Below are positions 8,349-15,745 of a stretch of 40,820 nt of DNA, piece after piece. Under the pieces are notes generated by a model, which saw only the letters and a list, made by a program, of their open reading frames with translations, was not told where the DNA came from and did not search any database. The stretch comes from Streptacidiphilus melanogenes (GTDB taxonomy: Bacteria > Actinomycetota > Actinomycetes > Streptomycetales > Streptomycetaceae), in the NCBI RefSeq assembly GCF_000787835.1, contig NZ_BBPP01000001.1, positions 1 through 40,820 on the forward strand, in the 5' to 3' direction. Position numbers and translations under genes: made by a program. Numbering within the stretch: the stretch's first letter is position 1; each line of letters starts with the position of its first letter.

Positions 8349-8558
8349 CGCGGCGGCGCTCCCTAGGACGGTATGCACGCCTCCGGTCGGACCGGTCGGT
8401 GGGCATGGGTGGGCATGGTCGGGGACCATTCTGGACCAGCGCGCTGACAAACCCGGCCACCGCGTCCCCTGTGGGTGCAGCACAATGGGGTTTTCCGGGG
8501 TTCACGCCCCGGCCGATACGAATCTCGATCGTGCGGCAGACCGGAAGGAACGACGCGG
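8349..8558. promoter_or_regulatory. Divergent promoter region between parC and the M16 peptidase pair
   Basis: The 210 bp between divergent starts contain the 10-bp tandem repeat, a perfect hairpin CCGGGG-TTCACG-CCCCGG at 8495-8512, and an AT-richer stretch after it (GATACGAATCT). That stretch could serve as a -10 for the plus-strand gene. I could not assign a convincing -35/-10 pair for either direction. Confidence 0.35.
8399..8418. repeat. Perfect 10-bp tandem duplication in the parC / M16 intergenic region
   Basis: GTGGGCATGG occurs twice in direct tandem about 50-70 bp upstream of the parC start. It could be a regulatory repeat for parC or a chance duplication. Confidence 0.5.
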
Positions 8559-9899
8559 ATGGCCCAAGGATTCACCATCAGTGAGCACACTCTGGCCAAC
8601 GGGCTGCGGGTGGTGCTCTCCGAGGACCACCTCACGCCCGTCGCCGCGGTCTGTCTCTGGTACGACGTCGGTTCCCGGCACGAGGTGTCCGGACGCACCG
8701 GCCTCGCCCACCTCTTCGAGCACCTGATGTTCCAGGGCTCCGGGCAGGTCAAGGGGAACGGCCACTTCGAGCTGGTGCAGGGGGCCGGCGGCTCGCTGAA
8801 CGGCACCACCAGCTTCGAGCGCACCAACTACTTCGAGACCATGCCCGCGCACCAGTTGGAGCTGGCGCTGTGGCTGGAGGCGGACCGGATGGGCAGCCTG
8901 CTCGAGGCGCTCGACCAGGAGAGCCTCGACAACCAGCGCGCGGTGGTGAAGAACGAGCGCCGCCAGCGCTACGACAACGTGCCCTACGGCACCGCGTTCG
9001 AGCGGCTGACCGCGATGGCCTTCCCGGACGGCCACCCCTACCACCACACGCCCATCGGTTCGATGGCGGACCTGGACGCCGCCACCCTCGGTGACGCGCA
9101 GGACTTCTTCCGCACCTACTACGCGCCCAACAACGCGGTGCTGGCGGTCGTGGGCGACATCGACCCGGAGCAGACGCTGGCCTGGGTGCAGAAGTACTTC
9201 GGCTCCATCCCGGGGCACGACGGCAAGCGTCCGCCGCGCGACGGCTCCACGGTGGTCCGCTCCTCGGAGGCGCCGCTGCGCGAGCACGTCGTCGCCGAGG
9301 TGCCCTCGCGCGCGGTGATGCAGGCCTACCTGCTGCCGCTGGACGGCACCCGCGAGTCGGACGCGGCCGACCTGGCGCTGACGATCCTCGGCTCGGGCGA
9401 GTCCTCCCGCCTGTACAACCGCCTGGTCCGCCACGACCGTCTGGCCGTCACGGCCGGCTTCGGCCTGCTGCGCCTGTCGGGCGCGCCGTCGCTGGGCTGG
9501 CTCGACGCGAAGACCTCCGGCGAGGCGACGGTCGAGGCCGTCGAGGCCGCGATCGACCAGGAGCTGACCCGGTTCGCGGCCGAGGGCCCGACGGCGAAGG
9601 AGCTGGAGCGGGCGCAGGCGCAGATCGAGCGCGAGTGGCTGGACCGGCTCGACACCGTCAGCGGCCGCGCGGACGAACTGTGCCGCTACGCCGTCCTGTT
9701 CGGCGACCCGAAGCTCGCCGACACGGCGCTGTCGCGGGTGCTGGACGTCACGGCCGAGGAGATCCAGGCCGTCGCGCAGAAGTACCTGACGCCGGACAAC
9801 CGCGCCGTGCTGACCTACGAGCCCGGTGCCGGTGCTGCCGCTGACGAGCAGACCGCCGACGACCGGACCGCCGACGAGGACGAGGAGGTGCAGGCATGA
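8559..9899 (+). CDS. M16-family zinc metallopeptidase (catalytic subunit, HxxEH)
   Basis: This 446-residue insulinase/pitrilysin-family (M16B) peptidase has the inverted zinc motif H51-L-F-E54-H55 within TGLAHLFEHLMFQGS. The downstream acidic ligand region is ALDQESLDNQRAVVKNERRQR. The FEKAPN-type strand GGSLNGTTSFERTNYFETMP and the C-terminal M16_C lobe (SRAVMQAYLLPL...) are present. The start at ATG 8559 (MAQGFTISEHTLANGL) follows AAGGAA; a longer frame from 8475 has no conservation. The stop overlaps the start of the next M16 gene by 4 bp. In actinobacteria such pairs are thought to form heterodimers that degrade unfolded peptides, with this partner supplying the active site. Confidence 0.93.
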   Translation: MAQGFTISEHTLANGLRVVLSEDHLTPVAAVCLWYDVGSRHEVSGRTGLAHLFEHLMFQGSGQVKGNGHFELVQGAGGSLNGTTSFERTNYFETMPAHQLELALWLEADRMGSLLEALDQESLDNQRAVVKNERRQRYDNVPYGTAFERLTAMAFPDGHPYHHTPIGSMADLDAATLGDAQDFFRTYYAPNNAVLAVVGDIDPEQTLAWVQKYFGSIPGHDGKRPPRDGSTVVRSSEAPLREHVVAEVPSRAVMQAYLLPLDGTRESDAADLALTILGSGESSRLYNRLVRHDRLAVTAGFGLLRLSGAPSLGWLDAKTSGEATVEAVEAAIDQELTRFAAEGPTAKELERAQAQIEREWLDRLDTVSGRADELCRYAVLFGDPKLADTALSRVLDVTAEEIQAVAQKYLTPDNRAVLTYEPGAGAAADEQTADDRTADEDEEVQA

Positions 9900-11281
9900 C
9901 CATCGCCTCCACCATGACCTTCCACCCGCGCCCCGAGCCGGGGCAGCCCACGCCGTGGAACTTCCCTGCGCCGACGCGCAGCGCGCTGCCGAACGGCCTG
10001 ACGGTGCTGCGCTGTGACCGTCCGGGCCAGGCGCTGGTCGCGGCCGAGCTGGTGCTGGACGTGCCGCTGGCGGCGGAGCCGCGCGAGCAGGAGGGCGTGT
10101 CCACGATCCTGGCGCGTGCCTTCTCGGAGGGCACCGAGTCGCTGACGGCCGAGGAGTTCGCCGGTGAGCTGGAGCGGGCGGGCGCGAACCTGGACGCGCA
10201 CGCCGACCACACCGTGCTGCGGCTGTCGCTGGAGGTCCCGGCCTCCCGCCTGGAGCGCGGGCTCGCGTTGATGGCGGACGCGGTGCGCGCACCGGCCTTC
10301 CCCGAGCACGAGATCGAGCGGCTGGTCGCCAACCGCCTCGACGAGATCGTCCACGAGCAGGCCAACCCGGCCCGTCGTGCCGCGCTCGCCTTCTACTCGG
10401 AGCTGTTCGACCAGTCCGACCGCCTGTCGCGGCCGCGCTCGGGCAGCGCGGAGACGGTCGAGGCGATCGACCGGGCCGCCGTGACGACGTTCTACGCCGC
10501 GCACGTCCGTCCGGCGACGGGCACGCTGGTCGTCGTGGGCGACTTCTCGGGGGTCGACTTCGACGCCGTGCTGGCCGCGACGATCGGCCGGTGGACCGGC
10601 ACCCCGGGGGCGCACGTGCCCGCCGCGCCGGTGCGCGGGAACGACACCGGCCGGGTCGTCATCGTGGACCGTCCCGGCTCGGTGCAGACGCAGCTGCTGA
10701 TCGGCCGGATCGGCCCGGACCGGCACGACGACACCTGGGCGGCGCAGATCCTCGGCACGTACTGCCTGGGCGGCACCCTCACCTCGCGTCTGGACAGGGT
10801 CCTGCGCGAGGAGAAGGGCTACACCTACGGTGTCCGCGCGTTCGCCCAGCCGCTGCGCTCCGGCGCGGACGGCCAGGGCCGGGCGCTGCTGGCCATCTCG
10901 GGTTCGGTGGACACGGAGTCGACGGCTCCGGCGCTTGCCGACACCTGGCAGATCCTGCGCACGCTCGCGGCGGAGGGGCTGACCGACGAGGAGCGCGACA
11001 TCGCCGTGCAGAACCTGGTCGGGGTGGCGCCGCTGCGCTACGAGACCGCGTCCGCGGTCTGCGCCACGCTGGCCGACCAGGTGGAGCAGGAGCTCCCGGA
11101 CAACTACCAGGCCGAGGTGTACCGGCAGTTGGCCGAGACCACCACGGCGGCGGCGACGGACGCGGTCGTGGCCGCGTTCCCGCCGGACCGGCTGGTGGCG
11201 GTCCTGGTCGGTGACGCCTCGGTGATCGCGGCACCGCTGAAGGATCTCGGGATCGGCGAGGTCACGGTCGTCTCGGCCTGA
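9896..11281 (+). CDS. M16-family peptidase-like partner lacking the zinc motif
   Basis: This 461-residue M16 homologue is coupled to the preceding gene by ATGA (9896-9899). The position of HxxEH is occupied by EGVSTILARAFSEGTESLTAEEF, so neither zinc histidine nor the catalytic glutamate is present. The fold otherwise continues through the second lobe (LLIGRIGPDRHDDTWAAQILGTYCLGGTLTSRLDRVLREEKGYTYG, including the R/Y pair used for substrate binding in M16B proteins). The family precedent is a heterodimer in which this subunit supplies the R-Y pair and the other the zinc, as in mitochondrial processing peptidase and Sphingomonas SPH2681/2682. I infer the same here. Confidence 0.92.
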   Translation: MTIASTMTFHPRPEPGQPTPWNFPAPTRSALPNGLTVLRCDRPGQALVAAELVLDVPLAAEPREQEGVSTILARAFSEGTESLTAEEFAGELERAGANLDAHADHTVLRLSLEVPASRLERGLALMADAVRAPAFPEHEIERLVANRLDEIVHEQANPARRAALAFYSELFDQSDRLSRPRSGSAETVEAIDRAAVTTFYAAHVRPATGTLVVVGDFSGVDFDAVLAATIGRWTGTPGAHVPAAPVRGNDTGRVVIVDRPGSVQTQLLIGRIGPDRHDDTWAAQILGTYCLGGTLTSRLDRVLREEKGYTYGVRAFAQPLRSGADGQGRALLAISGSVDTESTAPALADTWQILRTLAAEGLTDEERDIAVQNLVGVAPLRYETASAVCATLADQVEQELPDNYQAEVYRQLAETTTAAATDAVVAAFPPDRLVAVLVGDASVIAAPLKDLGIGEVTVVSA

Positions 11282-11302
11282 TCCCGCCTCGTTCTCAGGC
11301 CT

Positions 11303-11334
11303 CTCAGGGGCGCGGGTTTTCCCGCGCCCCTGAG
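11303..11334. terminator. Terminator hairpin after the M16 operon
   Basis: A 14-bp perfect stem (11303-11316 with 11321-11334) closes a TTTT loop 21 bp after the M16 stop codon. Confidence 0.85.
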
Positions 11335-11359
11335 TCATGTCCACGCCCCGCCCCACGAA

Positions 11360-11375
11360 TGTGACGTAGGTCACA
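11360..11375. promoter_or_regulatory. CRP-type palindrome upstream of the tetR gene
   Basis: TGTGACGTAGGTCACA is a full match to TGTGA-N6-TCACA and to the GTG-N6-GNCAC form reported for Streptomyces Crp sites. It lies 125-140 bp before the tetR start and outside any gene. Confidence 0.55.
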
Positions 11376-11393
11376 CTCGCAGCGGGGATTTCC

Positions 11394-11446
11394 GGGGAGA
11401 GATTCCCCGTTTAGGTGTTTGAATGGAAAGCGGGGACAGGCTCCCC
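11394..11446. promoter_or_regulatory. Two GGGGA-N5-TCCCC operators before tetR
   Basis: GGGGA-GAGAT-TCCCC (11394-11408) and GGGGA-CAGGC-TCCCC (11432-11446) are the same 15-bp dyad with different spacers, 38 bp centre to centre. They are 54-106 bp upstream of the GTG of the TetR-type regulator, as expected for a self-repressing TetR protein. The AT-richer stretch between them (GTTTAGGTGTTTGAATGG) probably holds the promoter. Confidence 0.6.
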
Positions 11447-11499
11447 ACTTCACGCGAGATTCACGAGCCACACCAGTCACACCGGAGGAAGGAGTCACC

Positions 11500-12183
11500 G
11501 TGGTCCAGGCAATCGAGACCGAGAAGCCCGCGGGGCTCCGCCGACGTGCCGACGCGGCCCGTAACCGGGCCCGCATCCTCGACGCCGCGCAGGACGCCTT
11601 CATCGAGTACGGCGCGGACGTGCCGCTCGACGAGATCGCCAAGCGCGCCGGGATCGGCAACGCCACCGTCTACCGCCACTTCCCGGACCGTCGCGCGCTG
11701 GTGCGCGGTGTCGTCCTGGAGGTCATGGAACGAGCCATCAGCGTGGCCCAGCAGGCCTACGCGGAGGAGAGCGATCCCTTCGAGGCGCTGAGCCGCCTGG
11801 TGCACGACTCCGTCAACTGGAAGATCGGCGCCCTGTGCCCGATGCTCTCCGAGTGGACGGACCTGGACGAGCCCGAGGTCTTCGAGACCAAGGAGCGCCT
11901 CGACGCCGTCGCCCGGACCATCATCGGCGCCGCCCAGGCGGCCGGCAGCATGCGCGACGACGTCGGCAGTGACGACGTCTTCATGGCGGTCGCCCAGCTG
12001 GTACGGCCGTTCCCCGGCGCCCCCTACGACAGCCTCAAGCCTTTCGTCCACCGTCACCTGCAGCTGCTGCTCGACGGTCTCCGGGCCCCCGCCCGGACGC
12101 CGTTGCCCGGCAGCCCGCAGTCCCTGGAGGACGTCCGTCGCGAGTGCATTCTCGCGGCCGGCCGACGCGAGTGTCGGTCGTGA
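11500..12183 (+). CDS. TetR/AcrR-family transcriptional regulator
   Basis: This 227-residue regulator has an N-terminal helix-turn-helix of the TetR type: RARILDAAQDAFIEYGADVPLDEIAKRAGIGNATVYRHFPDRRALV, approximately residues 23-68. A variable ligand-binding domain follows. The GTG start at 11500 follows a near-ideal GGAGGAAGGAG; the longer frame from 11419 runs through the operator region and is not preferred. The gene sits 201 bp before an exporter of the DHA2 family on the same strand, the classic arrangement of a ligand-relieved repressor and its efflux pump. The twin GGGGA-N5-TCCCC dyads are its likely own operators. The last 30 or so residues are poorly conserved. Confidence 0.92.
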   Translation: MVQAIETEKPAGLRRRADAARNRARILDAAQDAFIEYGADVPLDEIAKRAGIGNATVYRHFPDRRALVRGVVLEVMERAISVAQQAYAEESDPFEALSRLVHDSVNWKIGALCPMLSEWTDLDEPEVFETKERLDAVARTIIGAAQAAGSMRDDVGSDDVFMAVAQLVRPFPGAPYDSLKPFVHRHLQLLLDGLRAPARTPLPGSPQSLEDVRRECILAAGRRECRS

Positions 12184-12291
12184 CCCCCGCGGTCTCGTGA
12201 CGCCGTGACGGCGCAGCGTTGCTGAGACGCGCCGACTTCCGCCCCGAAACCGCGACTTCACCGGGTCGACGCCAACGCGCCGATTACCAGG

Positions 12292-12320
12292 TCACGTTCG
12301 TACGTCATCGTTTCACGTTC
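12292..12320. promoter_or_regulatory. Direct repeat TCACGTTC with 21-bp period before the exporter
   Basis: TCACGTTC at 12292-12299 recurs exactly at 12313-12320, two helical turns apart, 65-93 bp upstream of the exporter ATG. It lies within an unusually AT-rich stretch that probably contains the promoter. It is a candidate binding site for the TetR regulator or for an activator. Confidence 0.45.
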
Positions 12321-12384
12321 CACATACACAAGTTCGCCCACTGATGACGGCAGCCTGCTGCCGCGCACATACGGGGATATCCTC

Positions 12385-13896
12385 ATGTCTGCTTCCGCAC
12401 CCGCCGCGTCACTCGACAAGGCACAGCCCGATCCAAGGCGCTGGAAGGCGCTCATCTTCATCGCCATCGCCCAGCTGATGGTCGTCCTCGACGCCACCGT
12501 CGTGAACATCGCACTTCCGCACGCCCAGGCGGACCTGCACATCTCCGACGCGAACCGCCAGTGGGTGATCACCGCCTACAGCCTGGCCTTCGGCGGTCTG
12601 CTGCTCTTCGGCGGCCGCGTGGCCGACCTGTGGGGGCGCAAGCGGGCCTTCATCGTCGGTCTGATCGGCTTCGCGCTGGCCTCCGCCGTCGGCGGTGCGG
12701 CCGTCAACTCGAGCATGCTGCTCGGCGCGCGTGCGCTGCAGGGCGTCTTCGGCGCGCTGCTGGCTCCGGCGGCCCTGTCGCTGCTGGCCGTCACCTTCAC
12801 CGAGGCCAAGGAGCGCGCCACCGCGTTCGGCATCTTCGGCGCCATCGCCGGCGCGGGCGGCGCGGTCGGTCTGCTGCTCGGCGGCGCGCTGACCCAGTAC
12901 ACCAGCTGGCGCTGGGCGCTGTACGTCAACATCATCTTCGCGATCGTCGCCGTGATCGGTTCCCTGGTCTTCGTGCACGAGCGCGAGGGCGAGCGCAACC
13001 GCAACCGTCTCGACATCCCCGGCGTGCTGCTGGCCACCTCCGGCCTGGTCGCCCTGGTCTACGGCTTCACCAAGGCCGAGGAGTCCGGCTGGGGCGCCGG
13101 CATCACCATCGGCCTCTTCGTGGCCTCCGCGGTGCTGCTCGCCCTGTTCGTCCTGGTCGAGTCCCGCACCAAGGCCCCGCTGCTGCCGCTGCGCGTCGTC
13201 CTCAACCGCAACCGCGGCGGCGCGTACCTCGGCCTCGGCCTCGCCATCATCGGCATGTTCGGCCTGTTCCTGTTCATGACCTACTACCTGCAGGGCATCA
13301 AGCAGTACAGCCCGGTCATGACCGGCGTCGCCTTCCTGCCCATGGTCGCCGGCATGATCACCGGCTCCACCCAGATCGGCGCCCGCCTGATGAACCGCGT
13401 CCCGGCGCGCTGGCTGATGGGCCCCGGCCTGCTGGCCGCCTCGATGGGCATGCTGATGCTCACGCAGATGCACGTGGACAGCAACTACTGGACGCTGATC
13501 CTGCCGGCCGAGGTCCTGCTCGGCCTGGGCATGGGCACCTCGTTCATGCCGGCCATGAGCCTGTCGACCATCGGCGTCCAGCCGCAGGACGCGGGCGTGG
13601 CCTCCGCGATGATCAACACCTCGCAGCAGGTCGGCGGCTCGATCGGCACCGCCCTGCTCAACACCATCGCGGCGAGCGCGACGACCAGCTGGCTGGTTTC
13701 GCACCACTCCACCGACCCGCGCAACCCGCTCGCGGCGGTGCACGGCTACGACGTCGCCATCTGGTGGGCCGTGGGCATCATGCTCGTCGCCTCGGCGCTG
13801 GTCTTCGTCCTGGTCAACGCCGGCCGCCCGGAGCACCACACCGTCGCCGGCTCGAACGCCGAGTCGGACGCGGGCGTCCCGGTCGTCATGCACTGA
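12385..13896 (+). CDS. DHA2-family (EmrB/QacA) MFS drug exporter, 14 TM helices
   Basis: This 503-residue proton-driven exporter of the inner membrane shows the DHA2 signature motif DATVVNIALP in TM1 and the loop 2-3 motif GGRVADLWGRKRAF. Motif C lies in GAIAGAGGAVGLLLGGALTQYTSWRWALYVN. The total of about 14 hydrophobic segments and the length of about 500 fit QacA/EmrB-type pumps. The ATG at 12385 has only a weak upstream purine run (ACGGGGATATCC). Substrates are probably hydrophobic or cationic compounds, but the sequence does not define them. Regulation by the upstream TetR protein is inferred from position. A strong hairpin terminator follows. Confidence 0.94.
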   Translation: MSASAPAASLDKAQPDPRRWKALIFIAIAQLMVVLDATVVNIALPHAQADLHISDANRQWVITAYSLAFGGLLLFGGRVADLWGRKRAFIVGLIGFALASAVGGAAVNSSMLLGARALQGVFGALLAPAALSLLAVTFTEAKERATAFGIFGAIAGAGGAVGLLLGGALTQYTSWRWALYVNIIFAIVAVIGSLVFVHEREGERNRNRLDIPGVLLATSGLVALVYGFTKAEESGWGAGITIGLFVASAVLLALFVLVESRTKAPLLPLRVVLNRNRGGAYLGLGLAIIGMFGLFLFMTYYLQGIKQYSPVMTGVAFLPMVAGMITGSTQIGARLMNRVPARWLMGPGLLAASMGMLMLTQMHVDSNYWTLILPAEVLLGLGMGTSFMPAMSLSTIGVQPQDAGVASAMINTSQQVGGSIGTALLNTIAASATTSWLVSHHSTDPRNPLAAVHGYDVAIWWAVGIMLVASALVFVLVNAGRPEHHTVAGSNAESDAGVPVVMH

Positions 13897-13920
13897 CCCT
13901 CGCCTGACGCACAGTCACCG

Positions 13921-13957
13921 GCGAAGCCCCCGGCCCCTCCAGGGTCGGGGGCTTCGC
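13921..13957. terminator. Terminator hairpin after the exporter
   Basis: A 16-bp stem (13921-13936 with 13942-13957, one G-T wobble) with loop CTCCA lies 25 bp after the MFS stop codon. Confidence 0.85.
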
Positions 13958-14060
13958 CATGCCCGGCGATCGAAAATCCGTTGCGGTGATCGTCGCCACC
14001 CGGGTTTCATAGGCACAGCGACCGGACGTGACAGGCCGGTCCCCTTCCCAGAAATGGGAC

Positions 14061-14159
14061 CAGACGGTGGAGAGGAGGCAGTCCCATGCGGGTCGAGCAG
14101 CGACCAGGGCGTTACATCGGCGCCCTCGCCTCCCCCAGGCGACGCCCCTCCACCGTCTG
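14061..14159 (+). ncRNA. Structured leader upstream of rtcB (12-bp closing stem)
   Basis: CAGACGGTGGAG (14061-14072) pairs perfectly with CTCCACCGTCTG (14148-14159), enclosing about 75 nt. Smaller helices lie inside: GGTCG-AGCAG-CGACC (14091-14105), AGGGCG with CGCCCT, and GCCT with AGGC. The 5' arm partly covers the ribosome-binding site of the small ORF at 14086. I do not recognise an Rfam family. RtcB neighbourhoods in other bacteria often carry Y-RNA-like or tRNA-like RNAs, so an RNA element here is plausible but unproven. Confidence 0.4.
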
Positions 14160-14175
14160 CGGCTTCCGCCGCTGA
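14086..14175 (+). CDS. Possible 29-aa leader peptide upstream of rtcB
   Basis: This is a short ORF (MRVEQRPGRYIGAL...CGFRR) with a strong GGAGAGGAGG ribosome-binding site seven bases before the ATG. It ends 75 bp before rtcB and is rich in Arg (9 of 29). Its ribosome-binding site and its codons for STVC form the two arms of the 12-bp stem, so translation of the ORF would open the structure. That is the geometry of an attenuation leader. Codon third positions are GC-rich. No homologue is known to me; it could be a chance ORF. Confidence 0.4.
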   Translation: MRVEQRPGRYIGALASPRRRPSTVCGFRR

Positions 14176-14250
14176 TCCCGCGAGACCGCGCGCACGTCCG
14201 CGACGGTCCGCGCTCAGACTTGTAGCCTTGTTCCCAGGAGAACAATTCCC

Positions 14251-15444
14251 ATGTCGTACACCGAGATCCCGGGCATCAACGTGCCCATCCGCATGTGGAC
14301 CGACCCCGCGACGGTCGAGGGCCAGGCCCTCCAGCAGCTGCGCAACATCTCCTCGCTCCCCTGGATCCACGGCCTCGCCGTCATGCCCGACGTCCACCTG
14401 GGCAAGGGCGCGACGGTCGGCTCCGTGATCGCCATGAAGGGCGCGGTCTGCCCGGCCGCGGTCGGCGTGGACATCGGCTGCGGGATGAGCGCGGTCAAGA
14501 CCTCGCTCACCGCCCGCGACCTGCCCGACGACCTGAGCCGGCTCCGCTCGAAGATCGAGCAGGCCATCCCGGTCGGCCGCGGCCTGCACGGCGACCCGGT
14601 CGACCCCCGCCGCATCCACGGCTTTTCCGCGACCGGCTGGGACGACTTCTGGTCCCGCTTCGACGGTCTCACCCCGGCGGTGAAGGCGCGCCGCGAGCGT
14701 GCGCTGCAGCAGATGGGCTCGCTCGGCTCGGGCAACCACTTCATCGAGGTCTGCCTGGACAAGTCGGGCGCGGTGTGGCTGATGCTGCACTCGGGCTCGC
14801 GCAACATCGGCAAGGAGCTCGCCGAGCACCACATCGGCGTCGCCCGCTCGCTCCCGCACAACCAGAACCTGGTCGACCGGGACCTGGCGGTCTTCATCGC
14901 GGCGACCCCGCAGATGCAGGCCTACCGCTCGGACCTGTTCTGGGCGCAGGAGTATGCGAAGCGCAACCGCGCGGTGATGATGGCGCTGTTCCAGGACGCC
15001 GTCCGGGCGGAGTTCCGCAAGGCGAAGGTCACCTTCGACCAGGTCATCTCCTGCCACCACAACTACGTGGCGGAGGAGACCTACGAGGGGGAGGAGCTGC
15101 TGGTCACCCGCAAGGGCGCGATCCGCGCCGGCGCCGGCGACTACGGCATCATCCCGGGCTCCATGGGCACCGGCTCCTACATCGTCCGCGGCCTGGGCAA
15201 CACCGCGGCCTTCAACTCGGCCTCCCACGGCGCGGGTCGCAAGATGTCCCGCTCGGCGGCCAAGCGCACGTTCGGCGTCCGCGACCTGGTGGAGCAGACC
15301 CGCGGCGTGGAGTGCCGCAAGGACTCCGGCGTCGTGGACGAGATCCCGGGCGCGTACAAGCCGATCGAGAAGGTGATGGCTCAGCAGACCGACCTCGTCG
15401 AGGTCGTCGCGCAGCTCAAGCAGGTTGTCTGCGTGAAGGGTTGA
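14251..15444 (+). CDS. rtcB: RtcB-family 3'-phosphate/5'-OH RNA ligase
   Basis: This 397-residue RNA ligase joins 2',3'-cyclic-phosphate or 3'-phosphate ends to 5'-OH ends using GTP and Mn2+, repairing or splicing tRNA and rRNA after endonuclease cuts. The metal-binding set is complete: C77 in GVDIGCGM, H163 in GSGNHF, H180 in MLHSGSRNIG and the CHHN motif at 268-271. The guanylylated histidine is H326 in SASHGAGRKMSR. The ATG at 14251 follows CCAGGAGAA. No archease gene or RtcR-type regulator is adjacent. The structured leader with its small ORF suggests post-transcriptional control. Confidence 0.95.
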   Translation: MSYTEIPGINVPIRMWTDPATVEGQALQQLRNISSLPWIHGLAVMPDVHLGKGATVGSVIAMKGAVCPAAVGVDIGCGMSAVKTSLTARDLPDDLSRLRSKIEQAIPVGRGLHGDPVDPRRIHGFSATGWDDFWSRFDGLTPAVKARRERALQQMGSLGSGNHFIEVCLDKSGAVWLMLHSGSRNIGKELAEHHIGVARSLPHNQNLVDRDLAVFIAATPQMQAYRSDLFWAQEYAKRNRAVMMALFQDAVRAEFRKAKVTFDQVISCHHNYVAEETYEGEELLVTRKGAIRAGAGDYGIIPGSMGTGSYIVRGLGNTAAFNSASHGAGRKMSRSAAKRTFGVRDLVEQTRGVECRKDSGVVDEIPGAYKPIEKVMAQQTDLVEVVAQLKQVVCVKG

Positions 15445-15462
15445 TGACATTCAGCTGAACCG

Positions 15463-15492
15463 GGGCGAGGTCCGCTGACGCGGACCTCGCCC
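15463..15492. terminator. Terminator hairpin after rtcB
   Basis: A 13-bp perfect stem (15463-15475 with 15480-15492) with TGAC loop lies 18 bp after the rtcB stop. Confidence 0.85.
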
Positions 15493-15625
15493 TGTTCGTT
15501 GGGCCTGGCTGGTCGGGGTGGGGCCTCGGTGCGCTGCCGCGGCGCTGGCGGGGATGCGCGACGCCTCGCCAACTGCGGCAGTTGTGACGGAAAGAGACGC
15601 TGCCTCATATAGGCCCGGGGGGCGG

Positions 15626-15662
15626 ATCATCGGGCCGCGGCGGTTGCGGCCGATGATACGAT
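15626..15662 (+). promoter_or_regulatory. cvn promoter: extended -10 with overlapping inverted repeat
   Basis: An extended -10, TG-A-TACGAT (15654-15662), lies about 85 bp before cvnA. An inverted repeat ATCATCGG(G)CCGC / GCGGCCGATGAT (15626-15638 and 15646-15657, one bulged G) overlaps it, as an operator that blocks RNA polymerase would. No good -35 is visible, in keeping with an extended -10 promoter. Confidence 0.55.
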
Positions 15663-15709
15663 CACCTCGCTTTGCGGAGCGGGCGGGTCCACCCTGCACT
15701 GGCGGGGGA
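15653..15709 (+). promoter_or_regulatory. cvn leader element, copy 1 (before cvnA)
   Basis: This stretch of about 57 nt is shared with 21448-21505 before the P450 gene. It has TGATACGATC, then TTTGCGGAGC, GG-Y-GGGTCCACCC, and a hairpin CCCTGC-ACTG-GCGGGG (15692-15707). In copy 2 the stem reads CCCCGC-AGTT-GCGGGG, so the U-G pair becomes C-G and the loop changes. This supports a conserved RNA hairpin in the mRNA leader just after the promoter. Confidence 0.65.
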
Positions 15710-15745
15710 TCGGAGGCCGGCTGTCAGACGCCTGAAGAGAGTCTT

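Noticed and set aside
6564-8366. 600-codon plus-strand ORF opposite parC
   Set aside because: Its composition (Val/Gln/His/Asp/Leu-rich) is typical of an antisense frame in GC-rich DNA, and parC is certain.
14061-14159. tRNA or Y-RNA gene before rtcB
   Set aside because: No acceptor/T-loop consensus (GGTTCGAATCC-like) or CCA end is visible, so I report only an unnamed structured leader.
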